Shown piece by piece: positions 46,388-59,224 of a stretch of 64,000 nt of DNA (positions are counted from its first letter, which is position 1; the number at the start of each line of letters is the position of its first letter). The notes beneath the pieces are model-generated. The model was not told where the DNA came from. It did not search any database and saw only the letters and a list, made by a program, of their open reading frames with translations. The translations under genes and the position numbers were made by a program. This DNA comes from Dysidea avara (Eukaryota; Porifera; Demospongiae; Dictyoceratida; Dysideidae), in NCBI RefSeq assembly GCF_963678975.1, contig NC_089279.1:29365525-29429524 (forward strand), read 5' to 3'.

Positions 46388-49300
46388 GAACACTCAAGTG
46401 TACTCTAATAGAACACTCCCACAAGTTGTATTCATACTGGGGTAAATATAGTATAAATGTAGGAACGTTAGTTTTATAATCTTTAAGGTTTTTATTACAG
46501 AGGGTCAGAACTTATGTTTGGATCAGAAGTCACTCATTGTTTGCACATTTACTGTAGCCTCTTCAGTAATATCAGGAGCTCATAAGCACCACTCGTGCCT
46601 TCAGCGCTTATAAGCTCCTGGCAATATGTAACTTGATTTTGGAAAACCACAGTTCACTTTTGAGGCACGCAAACAAGTTTTAAAATAACACTAGACCGAA
46701 ATGTCTACACTATCTGACTAACAATTTTCACACTTTCCAGGTAGTGATTACAACAGTGTGTAAAGCATGCATGCTCCTTTTAGGGGTGTCTGGGGGCATG
46801 TCTTCCCCCCCACCCCCCTCCAGAAATTTTTTGAGAAATAGGTGCTACAAGATTGAATCTGGTGGCACTTTTTGCAACAGTGTTGTCAATTAAAATCTTT
46901 CAGGTACGACATAAGTACAATGGATCCTTCCACCATATGATATAGCTGCCAGTTTGGAAACCATGACGATATTTAATCACATGATACACTTGTGATGTCA
47001 CATAAAGTAAATTAGGTAATTATTGGAAAAGCTCTGCCCCTCTCATCTGAAGTTGGGGGGCTCCAGCCTCTCTAGCCCCCACCTTCTGCTGCCACTAAAT
47101 TTATATGTTCAGAATTATATTTTAATATCAAGACTCACGGTAGTGAGTCGCGCGGCCAGTAAAGCAGAAACGCGCGCCGCAGACAATAAATGACGCGACC
47201 ACTACGTGAGGATTTTACAAGAACGAACGTTGTCAAATTCGGCCTTCCTGTAATCCACCCGTCACTTACGCTATCCCTCTGAAACTCTGGAGTTGAACTC
47301 ATCGTGTCACTAGTAACTACCACACAAGCAGTGAAGCAAATCCACGCCGATTGTTTCGTGATCGAGGTTGCCGAGATCAAAGGGGAAGTTTCATTTTTTT
47401 CTTTCTTTTTTTTTTATCGCATGCGGTTAGACGCAACCGCAGGTGTATGTCTTGCGTTCCTTTGTGCATTCTGAACATTGATCGCCCTGTTATCGCTTCA
47501 GTATTCACTCAATCACCTCAAGATTCACATCATCGATTTCACCATACATGATTACCCTACAGTCGTGATTTCAGTACCAAACAAAGTTTCAGTCGTCCTC
47601 AGTCGACCTAGAGGCCAAATACAAATCCCAGATTGTTGTTTTCTGCAATACTCGCTTGGCATGTAGGGCAATGTGTCTTTAAACTGTTCTAAAAGTTTCG
47701 TTCAGATTGAAACATTTGTTTTCGAGAATGGCTAGTTTGAAATTTGAATTTAGTCGCCCCCATGTCATTTGCTCTCTAAGAATTTTACTCGGAATTTAAA
47801 GAATGACGCAGAGCACAACTGCGGTCACTGGGTATTGATGAACTGGCGCTCTATGTAGTTAATCAGTACATATAGCCACCAAGAAGTGTGCTGCCATAGA
47901 TTATAGTCCATAGATATAATCTATGGTGCTGCATACCATCCTTCGTTTTGAAATTAGTCTCCCCCACATAATTTGTCCTCTAAGGGTGCGGCTTAAAGAA
48001 TGACACAAGAGTACAACTGCGTTTACCAATTGTTGACACAAGCTGTGAGTAATTAGCACATGTAGCTAGCTTAAAAGGAAGTGTGCAAAATCGCCTAATA
48101 CAATTGTCACCATGCATTATTGCATTTTATAGCACCCCCACACAAAATTACACATGTAATTACAACATACAGAGGAGACACATGAATACCAAACACTTTT
48201 CACAACAATAATGTAAGAATTGTACAATAATGACTGTAATATAACTGCTATGCAAATGTTTTCCAGTGGCCCGCCATGGTAGCAAGTCTCACATGATGGC
48301 ATGTATATTCATCCAAACACAATGGGAGTAACGAGTAAGTATGATGGCAACAAGTTGGTATGACTCCATTTGTAGAATCCAGATGAGTGGGTGTGGCTCC
48401 AGTATGTCTAAACAGTTAACAAACATTCCTGTTATAAATACGTGCTAGAGTTGCAATATAATAGTATAGTATTTAAATGCAATAATACATAGTCTCCATT
48501 GCATCACTATCAAACGACACTAAGTGGAGGATATTGTTGCATCTCTAGTATGTACACTCTATCAGTACAACCTGTCTTAATGGCCACTAGTATAGAAAGA
48601 CAACCACTCTTGAAAAGCCAATTCCAATTGAGAATTTATACACTGTTACCTGCTGAATGAGTGAAGGTGGTAATAAACAAGTTCCACCGTAATTTATACA
48701 CGTGATCTGATCCTGTATATTCTGTCAGTGGATGAGATCCACTTGGCCAGGACAAAATGTGACTCAAGTGCCCTGGATGATCCATACTCAACCAACTTAT
48801 GACCCAGTGGCACAATGGAACTGACTATTGATAGAGAATACAATTATATTTATTTCTAAGATGTGTGGATGTGTGGACACATTACAACACATTACATGTA
48901 CATACAAGACATGCTACGTACTGTTTTAGCATTTCAAGTCACCACAATATACACGTACCAGTCAACAATGCTTCATAGTGCCCATCAGTAAACTTGAAGA
49001 AAAGTTACGAAAAATAAAAATTCACATAAGTACAATGAAACCTCATTAATATGGCAGGCTGTGGGACCAAAAAATTTGGCCTGAATAACAAGGTGGCCTT
49101 ATTAATGAGTTCATAAGTAATGCTTAGCTATATTTGGGACCTACTAGAGGTGGCCAATATAATGAGGTGGTCTTATTAAAGAGGTGGCCACTAAGTGAGG
49201 TTTCACTGTACATATAGTTCACAATATTGTGAACAATATTAATGGTTAACAATATACACTGAAACCTGCAGGTCACTTCTTGTGGAAGATTGCTCTCTAC

Positions 49301-50876
49301 ACAAAATGACACATTCAGAGATTGTATTTAGATGGATGATACAGTAACGCATTGTGACTTCAATACTCGTGATGTGTCACTGCTAGGCAGCAACCATATA
49401 CACGGCACTGCCACATCGCACTTGCTCGCACACACAATTTTGCTAAAGATTTTACAAATTGATAATTAAGGGGTGTGGCAACTAGCTGTTTCACTCGCAA
49501 GACTTGTGGCAGCTGTTTCCCTTCTGTACAAGTGGCCACCAAGACAGGTCCACTGTGGATGAAAGCCAGGCATTAGATATTTGGTATTTCATGTGTTGAA
49601 GACATTCCAGGGATTCTGGTAGTCTCAAATCTCACCACAGTTTAACTCAGGCAGTGTTGTGGTCACCACTAAACTACTAGAATGATGTGTTATGTGAAAA
49701 ATATATCCTATGGATAATGACTTCATCACTTTCTTCATCAGGAGATTATAAGCGGGACCAATAGTGAAACTTTTTACACTTGGGGCTGACAGTCAACTGC
49801 CTATGTCTGAAGCAGTACTTTTGGTGCTCTAACAGATTGGCTGCCCCCTTGCTGCCAGCACTCACTGTCTCAAACGCTGTCATACACTAAATCCATCTCT
49901 ATAGCCAGTTAGAACAGCATGCTTCTTACCTTTTTTTAAGGCCGCATAATGCAGCCACCTCTTTAAAAGGCAAGGTCAGAAAATTTTGTCCCTACGGCCT
50001 GAATAATGACCAGTTTTCACTGTACTATTAGTGATTAGTGATCATGGGGGATTATTTATTAAGATACTAAGATATACAAACGCTACAACCTCTAAATATA
50101 GCAGTAAATTTTTTACCCTGGTCCAATGTCTCGTAATAATCGTGACTTCGTGAGAGACTCTACTGTGACAAATACATGTTTATTTATTTATTTATTATTA
50201 ACACTTTACAGTGACCAGCACTGAAGGTCTACAACAACATGTGCTGCAGCCTTAGGATTACCTAACCTAGTTTCATGATATGTGCTAATCGCCTTTTTAC
50301 AATTAAGTTTTACAACACAAATACATGTATAGTTAAACTCACCAATTGCGACTAAATCCCTTCAACACGAAAAGACAAGTAATGAGACAACCTTGGAGAC
50401 AACAGCCACACAAGCCTATTCTGGTGCGTTTATTTAGTAGTAATATAAATTTTAAAGGCGTTTATTTACAACAGGACATAATTACGCGCCCCTCTATTGT
50501 CTCTGTACATACTTGCCTTTTCTTTACTATTCTCATTTCATTTCACAAGATCTCTTGGCAGGGGCGTAGCTTCTTCACTTGAATTAGTCAATGCTTGAAG
50601 TGGATCGAGATACTCTAATAGAACAGTCACATTTCTACAAGTGCCATATTTTTATATTGTAAAGTCTGTAAGTAGCTAGTAATTTAAACTATACAATCCG
50701 ATGCTAAGCAGAAGTTGTAACTATGCTAAATATTGATTGTTGTGTTACAGCTGTTTTATGACTGCTCTAATAGAGTATCTTGATCGTTTCAATGCAGTAC
50801 AAGATGAAAGGCAAAGTGTTGTTAAGGGTTTACTAGTTAAAATGGGTGTTAGTTGGCTGCAGTTGCATGCCACTAA
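46388..50876. other. gene-poor stretch: repeats only
   Basis: No convincing exon. Items seen: a short inverted repeat at 46572-46625 (caggagct...agctcctg); a GC-rich islet at about 47135-47360; a diverged direct duplication, 47737-47850 versus 47945-48055; a palindrome at about 47893-47926; a MITE at 49033-49208; and a repeat at 50176-50275, shared with 15064-15135, preceded by a tttatttattta tract. CTCTAATAGAG motifs are at 50607-50634 and 50757-50786. If TRAP-6 starts at 44.2 kb, all this lies in its intron. Confidence 0.5.
49033..49208. mobile_element. MITE, CARTGAAACCTC ends, TA target site
   Basis: Left end CAATGAAACCTCATTAATAT and, inverted, right end CAGTGAAACCTCACTTAG, both next to TA. 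It is related to the MITE at 6951-7168. Confidence 0.6.
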
Positions 50877-51070
50877 CAGGGCCGTCCAGAGAAATTAGAG
50901 GGCCCAGGGAAAAGAGTTAAAGAGGGGCCCAGGGGCAAGGAAGGGTCTAGATCTTGACTGCTCTATTAGAGTATATCGATCTTTCTTTAAACAGGTATTC
51001 AAGGGGCCCTTTTCGGGCTGGGGCAGGGGGCAAAATACCCCAGTTACCCCCCCTCATGTGGGCGGCCCTG
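50877..51070. mobile_element. hAT-like MITE, 194 bp, perfect 8-bp TSD
   Basis: Ends CAGGGCCGTCC and, inverted, CAGGGCCGCCC. A perfect 8-bp duplication gccactaa lies on both sides (50869-50876 and 51071-51078), as for hAT transposons. It carries one CTCTAATAGAG motif near 50955-50985. Confidence 0.9.
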
Positions 51071-51193
51071 GCCACTAAAATTACAGTTATATTTTAATAT
51101 TCTGTCACTGTAATCTGGGGTTTCTGTCAAAACCATGGAAACTCACCTACTGTTATCAACAGTGCATTGCTTATTCTAACAAAAAGTATTGAA

Positions 51194-51824
51194 ATCCCAT
51201 CCAAAAACAGCTTATAGCTGTAAAAAAAGTGCGCGTCCAAGTAAAGCAGAGTTAACTGCGACAAAAAGTAATGATATCATAATGCGGCCATGTGCAAGGT
51301 GTGCAAGTTGTAAAATTAATATTAGCTAATCAGATAATACAATGTTATTGTTAAAGTGTTAATGAGAACTATGTGATGCTGCTAGTTTTTAAGTGTGTGA
51401 GCATCTTCATAAATGCCACATAAATTTAATTCTCAATAAAGCAATGTGTATAGATTCTCTGATAGTAATAAATAGTTTGAGTTTGGCCACCTTTCCTTTG
51501 TTCGTAGCATTGCTGTATACAGGAAAGGCGGCCAAACTCAAACTATTTATTACTATCAGAGAATCTATACACATTGCTTTATTGAGAATTAAATTTATGT
51601 GGCATTTATGAAGATGCTCACACACTTAAAAACTAGCAGCATCACATAGTTCTCATTAACACTTTAACAATAACATTGTATTATCTGATTAGCTAATATT
51701 AATTTTACAACTTGCACACCTCGCACATGGCCGCATTATGATATCATTACTTTTTGTCGCAGTTAACTCTGCTTTACTTGGACGTGCACTTTTTTTACAG
51801 CTATAAGCTGTTTTTGGATGGGAT
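51194..51824. repeat. near-perfect long inverted repeat: 304-bp arms, 23-bp loop
   Basis: Arms 51194-51497 and 51521-51824 are reverse complements, with only about three mismatches seen by eye. The outer end is ATCCCATCCAAAAACAGC. The same 72-codon frame can therefore be read from both strands, which is a mirror effect and not evidence of coding. No target duplication was found. The right arm ends only 41 bp before the first possible TRAP-6 codon base at 51865. Confidence 0.95.
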
Positions 51825-51864
51825 GTAGATTACTGATTCAATTCAGATACTTTTGTTGTTCTAG

Positions 51865-54800
51865 CATTAGCAGTCACTCTAAATTCCAACAATGATGACG
51901 GAGAGGCTAATTATAAATTGAGCTTTCTTGTAGTAGGAGACTGGGGAGGGAAGTCCTCACCACCATACTACACACCGGCACAGAAAAGTGTTGCTCTTCA
52001 AATGGGCAGAACAGCAGAGGAAATCAACTCACAATTCACTGTGAGTCTTGGGGATAATTTTTACAAAAATGGAGTAACAGACGAAGATGATCCAAGGTTC
52101 AATACTACATTTGAAGTAAGTACACCATATGTATGTATGTTGTTGTTGTGTGCTTATTGGAAATCAAAGCTTAGTCAAAATTTAATCGTCTACAAAGCAT
52201 TAGAGAATTTATGACTATATAGACAGATTATTGCATTGCATGAATGAATGAAGTTATTTTAAAAAGTTTACTGGAGCTGCATGGTAGTTATTGCCTGGGA
52301 AAGGTTTTTACTTGTCACCTTTCACAAATGAAGTGTTTATTACAAACAGCAAATGCAACAACAGCAATTACATAAACCTAATGCTCAACAAGAACGTGTG
52401 CAACAAACATGAGACTTTCCTCTAGACAAAATGTAGTGCCAGTATCATATTAATGCAAGCCATATATGAAGTCGTATATCAAACTACTCCCAAGTTTTCA
52501 CTTGGATATCACAGCAGTGCTAGTTATTAACACTCATCCTCGGTTTTGTCTTGGACTCGTGTCAATAGCTAAGATATTCTACTCCAACTGTTAACCATAA
52601 CTTCCTTTACCGTAATTCACTTTAGTTTCGTGCAAAAAATTTTCGTGATAAAATTTTTCGTGTAAAAATATTTTTGTATGATTATGTGAATGACTGCTCT
52701 ATTAAAGCAGTTTGATCTTATGTAAAAATTTTCGTGTAAGACATTTTCGTACAAATTGTCGCATACGAAAATTATTTTACAATGAAAAAAAGCAAATTAC
52801 GGTATTTATCACACCTAAATTGATGTATACTGAATCTATAACTATACAAAAGTTATACTATTACATGGGATGGTGCAATTGTAACATCTAACAAGACCTG
52901 CCATTTGTTCTCAAAAAAAAACAAAAAACAATCAAAGCTGATGAACAAAAACAACTAGCTCATTTATTTATTACAGTGGAACTTGTCTTAGTGGCTACCT
53001 CTCTAAAAATGACTTAAAAGGACCCAAAGTGAGACTTTCATACACTATTCAACCGATATAAAGTAGCCACCTACTTATTAAGCTCACAAAATCTTGACCA
53101 GCCTATAACAGGTTTCACTGTATAATGCACAGATTAACATAAATTGACAAAAGATATAAATAATAGTTATACGGGCACAATGTGGAGTCTATGAAATTTA
53201 TAAACCCGAAGGCCCGGGCTGTAGCGCACAAGCGAAGCGAGGACGCTACTAAGGGCCTGAGGGTTTATAAATTTCATAGACTCCACACTGTGCCCGTATA
53301 ACTGCTTTAGACTCTATTTCACATTACACTCAGATCACTTACCTCATCCATGGCTGTTTCTGCTGTAGGCTCGGCAAAAGTGTCTGGTTTTCTTGCGATA
53401 ATACTAGCGCCATGGCAACTATGCGTCCTCAAGTGACAAAATAATAGTGCTCGTTACATCACTACACGTGAACAATGCATAGCGATTGGATAAACCTAGA
53501 TTTTGAGCATATGTTATATTGTGCCTGAAGGCGTGGGTATATTAGAAAACAAGGTGGAGTATATGAGATTTATTACCTACCCAAAACAGCCTAAATAGAG
53601 TCTAAATAGTCTTATTGTTGAGTGACACTAACCAGCTGCCGCTTAATGCTGAAGGGAGCTTGCTTTTGAGGCTAGACCTTTGTAGATGTCACTTGGCTCT
53701 TTCATGTAAATAACCATTGCTTTAGTTACAGTCAAACATGCTTAAAATTTTGTGCAAATACTTTCAGCAAAACTTTCACCTATTATTCGCTTCAGTGTTC
53801 CCATTATGCTTGCATTTATACTGCTAGGTTAACAACATTTTAAAAGATTTTAAACAGTGAATGCTCTATTAAACTATTTCACTACAAAGTGACTGTTCTA
53901 TTTGAAAGTATTGACCTAAGAAGCTTAGTACCAGCGGTGTATCTAGGGGTGGGCCTGTGTTCTACCAAAGAATTTTGGTATGTGAGATCGAGATACTCTA
54001 ATAGAACAGTCAATCACTCTATTCAAAGCAGCAATGAAGCAAACTATGCAAGTGATAAATAAGTATTTTATCAGTGGTGTAATATAGTATAGCAGTGTAG
54101 CCCCCAAAATTGGCAATATTGTGCACTTTTTCATAAAACCATGAAACTTTCCACATAAATAGTACTCCTCATGACATGTAATTTTAGATATAGTGCCGTC
54201 ACTGAGTTGACTGTTGGTGACTTATACGGTCGTTTTTATACAGAAAATTGACCATTTTTGTCTTTAACTCCCTGAGGCAGTAATTAACTTGTTCAAAACA
54301 TGGTACCAAACTAAAGAAACAACTTGGTTTTTATTTGAAGTCAATAGGTGATATTATCACAAAGTTATGATCATTTTTACTAGTTGCAAAATTTGATAAA
54401 TTTACCTGCCCTCAAGGTGTGAATTACATGTGGGCAGATAATTATGCATAAATTTATCAAATTTTGTAGCTAATAAAAATACTCATAACTTTGTAATGAA
54501 ATCACCTATTGACTTCAAATGAAAACCAAGTTGTTTCTATCAGCAAGATCTTTTGTTTGGTACCATGTTTTAAACAAGTTAATTACTGCCTCAGGGAGTT
54601 AAGAAAAAAATGATCAATTTTCTGTACAAAAATGGCCATAAAGGTTACCAAAGGTCAAATCAGCGACAGCACTATATCTGAAAATACATGTATTGAGGAC
54701 TACTATTTATGTGGAAAGTTTCATGGCTTTATGAAAAAGTGCACAATTTTTTGGTTGTGCAGCTATTGGTGAAGGGTTTTCATTTTGAACAGGCAGTTAC

Positions 54801-57460
54801 CTTCTTCTTCTTCTTTTTTTTTTCTTTTGGCCCTACCAAACCTAAGAGTCTAGATACGCCACTGCTTGATACAATGCATTGAGTGCTCAATTAAAAATAT
54901 GCCATCAATATCTGTTTTCAAGGAATTAAGCTCCATTATAATATAGTTTGAAATATCTACCTAATAATTATGCATTAATTATGCTGGCATAACAGTCTAG
55001 ACATTATTTGACGCAGGCCAATACAGTGTGGCATACACTATATGTTTACCATGTAGCACTTTGTGTATTAAACCTGATACCTCACATGATACATGCCTTA
55101 ATAATTATGTACATTGTTGTGTGGCATACGTACATGCGGGAACGTGTTACCAATAATCAGCTAGCAACGATACATTATAAAGCTCTTGTGCAACACTTTT
55201 TGCTCTGGTACTTAGTAGTGTGTATGAAACATAGACTATAGAGAATTATAATATTAGTAGGTGGTCTTGTATTTTATGACCAGCAAAAAACTTTGCATGT
55301 GGCAGCTTTACATTAATTTGGAATTGTTCTTTAAATACTTGTCAACATCTTGAGAAAGGTGCTACTACAATGAATAAATGTACTAAAATTGTGAGTACTT
55401 TAAAATTGTTCTATGTATTTGTCATTCATAGAGTGTGTTCACAGCTGAGTCACTCCAGCCAAGGTGGTACATCATAGCTGGTAATCATGATCACAATGGA
55501 AATGTTTCAGCACAAATTGAATACACTAAAAAATCACACCGATGGTATATGCCCAATTATTACTATACTGAGGTAATACTACTACTGCAGTTTGTACTAT
55601 GATGTACAATACATTATATATTCAGATAATTAGAATTCCTGATTCAGGTGTTGCAGTCCAGTTTGTGTTTATTGACACGGAACTTCTTACTAGAGGCAAT
55701 CAGGCATGTTTGCAGCCTGCCACTCAAGATTCTCAGTGGACTTGGATCGAAAACACACTAGCTGCTTCAATTGCACGATGGCTATTTGTGCTGGGACATC
55801 ATCCTGGTAAGATCGTACCAAGCAAATGTTCTGAAGAAGAAATTGCCATACAAGATTCATTACATGTAACTGCACAAAACTTGCACATAGAAATGATTAT
55901 AATTATGTGGTGAAGGGTGCACATTCTTGTGTTATTGCATGCACTGCAGCTGAAACACATGTAAGTCTTGCAAGACTGCAACTACATGTATAAGGTATAC
56001 CAGTTCAGAGTAGGTACAGTACTTGTGCAGGGGCATAGCCAGAAAATCTTGAGAGAGTGAGTGATACAATTTGCCAGCATGTTCTATCTAGGGGTGTGGT
56101 GCATTCCTCGACAGAAAAAAAAATTTTTTTTCAAAAAATCAGACTTCTGAAATTGACTTGAAAGTACTGTTGAATGTTTTATTTGCATACACAGTTGTTC
56201 TATTAGAGTATCACAATCTTAAAAAATGGAGGCAGGGGCTAAGCCCCCTCTAAAACTGGAGGCGTTCTAGCCCTCATGTTACTACACCTATGTAGTATAT
56301 ATTGCCAAGCGTCACTACTTTCATGTGAAGTTTCGCTACTTATTTCACCATCATGTCAACAAAAGTATCTATAATTATAATAAGCCATAGTCTGTCAGGA
56401 CTTATAGGTATAATATAACATAAGTCTCCTACACATTATGTAGCGAACATATTGCTAAAAGCTAACAAATTATTACTGACAATATAAACTTCTATATATA
56501 TATAAAGATATATTATATAGGAACATCATTCAACACATTTTAGTTAGCTTTTGATATTACTCACTTTCCCCATGACCTCAGGTGAACAGACTACAAAGGA
56601 GAGTCAATTATTTTGAGCTATATGTAGCAGGGGAAGAGTAGTCTTAATAATTGAGAAGCACATAAGTACAAAATTATAATAATTATGTCTGTGTAGAGGA
56701 TGGAGAAATGCTTTAAAAGATATTCAGAGAACCATTATGATGTAATGATGTGGTACATAATAACTGTACACTGTATGTATGTATAAACGAGGTATAACAA
56801 GCGTTAAAAAAAAAAAAGTTTGATTGCTCCATTAAACTATTAAGGCACACAACAAAAGCATGTATTTTATTGGTGTTTTGGATATCGTTGTTCAGATAAT
56901 TGACTCTCTACAGTATACATTGCAAAAAGCAGCAATTATTACTTCTGCACTTGATAGTTCACTTTGCTGGTTGTTTATGTGTATAGTTTGGTCAATTGAT
57001 AACCATGGACCCACTCAAGTTTTGGTGGATTGCCTGAGACCTCTACTGATAAAATACAAAGTCACTGCTTATTTTTGTGGACACGATCATACCATGCAGC
57101 ACATCCATGAAGAGGACAGTTCTGTGGAGTATTTTGTGAGTGGAGCTGGTCATAGCATCAATCCTTCACAAACTCATGTAGTACGCACACTTGCATGGAA
57201 TATTCCATTTTTTAATATTTTGTCTTCATAGGGTGATGTGCCTCCACAATCTCTTCTGTTTCACTATGGCTCCTGGGACCCTTTTAAAACTCGAGGTGCA
57301 TTTGCCTACGTCTCCGTTTACCCTGCGATAATGAATGTTACATATGTGGATTATAAAGGTTGGCATGCATTACATGGTTATCACTAATTATTATTCATAA
57401 AAATACATGTGTTTAGGAAATGAGTTGTATTTTTATTCCAAAGAACCAACCAGAAAATGA
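51865..57460 (+). CDS. TRAP-6: tartrate-resistant (purple) acid phosphatase, TRAP exons
   Basis: Exons: 51865 (or 51847)-52115, 55432-55572, 55626-55806, 56987-57180, 57232-57358, 57417-57460. All have GT-AG borders and the frame is open to TGA. Motifs are GDWGGKSSPPYYTPAQ, GDNFYKNGV, GNHDHNGN, GHHPVWS (His-His-Pro for the usual His-Tyr-Pro) and GHDHTMQH. The tail is GNELYFYSKEPTRK. Unlike TRAP-1 to -5, the first TRAP exon has no in-frame ATG: a TGA lies at about 51834 and acceptor-like sequences (ttcag at 51846, ttctag at 51864) follow it. Its 5' exon must lie upstream. The transmembrane exons at 44192-45376 fit by phase. Intron 1 (3.3 kb) is full of transposons. Without the missing exon the catalytic part is about 311 residues, with all metal ligands. 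Confidence 0.88.
52608..52804. mobile_element. MITE with TACCGTAATTYRCTTT ends (copy 2)
   Basis: Ends TACCGTAATTCACTTT and, inverted, TACCGTAATTTGCTTT. The interior is rich in ttttcgtgtaaa, with a CTCTAATAGAG-type motif in the centre (52688-52719). It is the same family as 46210-46387. Confidence 0.8.
52974..53120. mobile_element. MITE, CAGTGRAACYTG ends, TA target site
   Basis: Left end CAGTGGAACTTGTCTTAG and, inverted, right end CAGTGAAACCTGTTATAG, each next to TA. It lies in intron 1 of TRAP-6. Confidence 0.7.
53165..53308. repeat. inverted repeat, about 42-bp arms
   Basis: The arm starting gttatacgggcacaatgtgg is repeated inverted with about one mismatch, enclosing a GC-rich 55-bp spacer. 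No coding content. Confidence 0.85.
53932..54864. mobile_element. hAT-like foldback element, 8-bp TSD with two mismatches
   Basis: Ends CAGCGGTGTATCTAG and, inverted, CAGTGGCGTATCTAG. Flanks cttagtac and cttgatac resemble an aged 8-bp duplication. Inside, two arms (about 54110-54400 and 54440-54760) are inverted copies, for example gaggcagtaattaacttgtt. It carries a CTCTAATAGAG motif near 53983-54015 and lies in intron 1 of TRAP-6. Confidence 0.8.
56030..56300. mobile_element. possible transposon remnant starting CAGGGGCATAGCC
   Basis: The left side resembles the CAGGGGCRTAGC-type ends, and the right side (ggcgttctagccctcatgtt...) is a weak match. It contains a CTCTAATAGAG-type motif at 56194-56221. 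No target duplication was found. It lies in intron 3 of TRAP-6. Confidence 0.35.
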
Positions 57461-57646
57461 CAGAACTCCAGCAAGAAATTAATTACATGAAGAAGTTGAC
57501 TGCAGCATGAAAAATGCACTGCACTTTATACTCTTCAGCCTTCTTTCATATTTAGCTACACTGTAACACTGCAGTATATCATTGTAAACCAGGGACATAC
57601 GCAGGAACTTTGAAAAGGGGTCTCCACTATAACTGAGTGACCGTTA

Positions 57647-57860
57647 TACCGTATAGAGAGAAACTTTGGCAAATCGCTACAAATTTGCCAAAGTTTTACC
57701 CGCTAATTACTCATGCCTGAGATTTGCATCTTTATAGCTATACTATAGATTGAACTTGAATTTGCTCAAGTTTATTTTGTCAAATGCAATTTAACTTGCT
57801 ATTTGCCAAAGTTTATCCCCACCAAAGTTTATCCCCACCAAAGTTTCCCTCTATATGGTA
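57647..57860. mobile_element. MITE with TACCRTATAGAGRGAAACTT ends (copy B)
   Basis: Left end TACCGTATAGAGAGAAACTT and, inverted, right end TACCATATAGAGGGAAACTT. It is the same family as 5821-5995 and lies just past the end of TRAP-6. Confidence 0.75.
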
Positions 57861-58229
57861 TTAGAGTAGTTTATAGTTTATATTGCCTGACTGCTTTATT
57901 AGAGTATCTGAATCTTTTCATCAGAATCATAATTCAGAACAATACTGCAAGTGTTGCTATCATGTGAAAAACTATTATTTAACTAAGATAAAAGTTTAAA
58001 ATGTGTCTTGCTCCATGATAAATTCCAGATTCTGGAAACCTAGAGTAATGTTTCAAGTAGTGTGTAAAATCCGAAGTGGTTTCCTGAAACCCCCCTGGGC
58101 GGGGGTCACCCCTGGGTACACTCCTGTACTAAACTGTCATGTAAAATATATGTGCCACTGCACCTTGCACAGCTGCTGGTTAATGTCAGAACGTGACACA
58201 CATGAGATTAGAGCCAGCATTATGCACAA

Positions 58230-58413
<184 letters not shown>

Positions 58414-58543
58414 ATGCTGCAGATTACTATTACAATGGTGTTCAATTTCTCAATGTGAATAATTATAAAATGCACATGCAGCTGCAGTTGAATATGTCAA
58501 TGCATTTACGTAACTATATGATTGTGCAGCAAAAAGCCTAACT

Positions 58544-59199
58544 TAGGGTTTCCACCACTCAAAATAGGAAGATGCTTCTTTTCATTTTTTCCTGGAGATT
58601 TTCACACAGACCGGCTGACCTTTTAGATAGAAAGAAGTACTAATTTGTTATAGGATTGTATGCAGCATTTGATATATCCAAAAAAAGTGGTCACTTGACC
58701 AAAAATTTCAATAATGGCTGCATTGCATATTGGTCTTGTGGAATAAGAATGTGCCTTCTTTCATTGTTTCTGGCAATTTTTGCACAAACTGATCTTTAAG
58801 ATAAAACAAACAAGCACTAATTTATTATAACTATTGCTTTCAATATCCAATAAAGTGGTCACATAGCTAACAATCCCATGCAGCTATATTGGATGTGCTT
58901 GCTACAGGATGCAGAAATCTTCGTTTATAGGTAAGAAATACAACAGTGGTGTCTTAGATCTCCCTAATGTACAATTATTTTTGAATACGCTGTCCAATAT
59001 AGCTATGATGGGATTTTCGGTCACGTGACCACTTTTTGGATATTTGATGTGTTAAAATTTTGTTGATATTGAATGCCACAAACAATTCAATAATAAACTA
59101 GCACTTTTTTTGCTTTTTATGAAAGGCCACTCTGATTGAAAATCTCCAGAAACATAAAAAAAGAAAACATTCTCCTATTTTGAGTGGAAACCCTACCTA
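58544..59199. mobile_element. MITE/foldback element with TAGGGTTTCCAC ends
   Basis: Left TAGGGTTTCCACCACTCAAA and, inverted, right TAGGGTTTCCACTCAAAATA. Internal parts (ctggagattttca, gtggtcac) also recur inverted. It is about 650 bp with no coding content. Confidence 0.65.
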
Positions 59200-59224
59200 A
59201 ATACAAACTATTTTTCAATTACCT

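Noticed and set aside
51393-51625. Two 72-codon proteins on opposite strands at 51393-51611 and 51407-51625
   Set aside because: They are the same sequence read from the two arms of an inverted repeat, with no coding evidence.
53932-54864. Autonomous hAT transposase
   Set aside because: The interior is two inverted arms of non-coding sequence, with no transposase frame.
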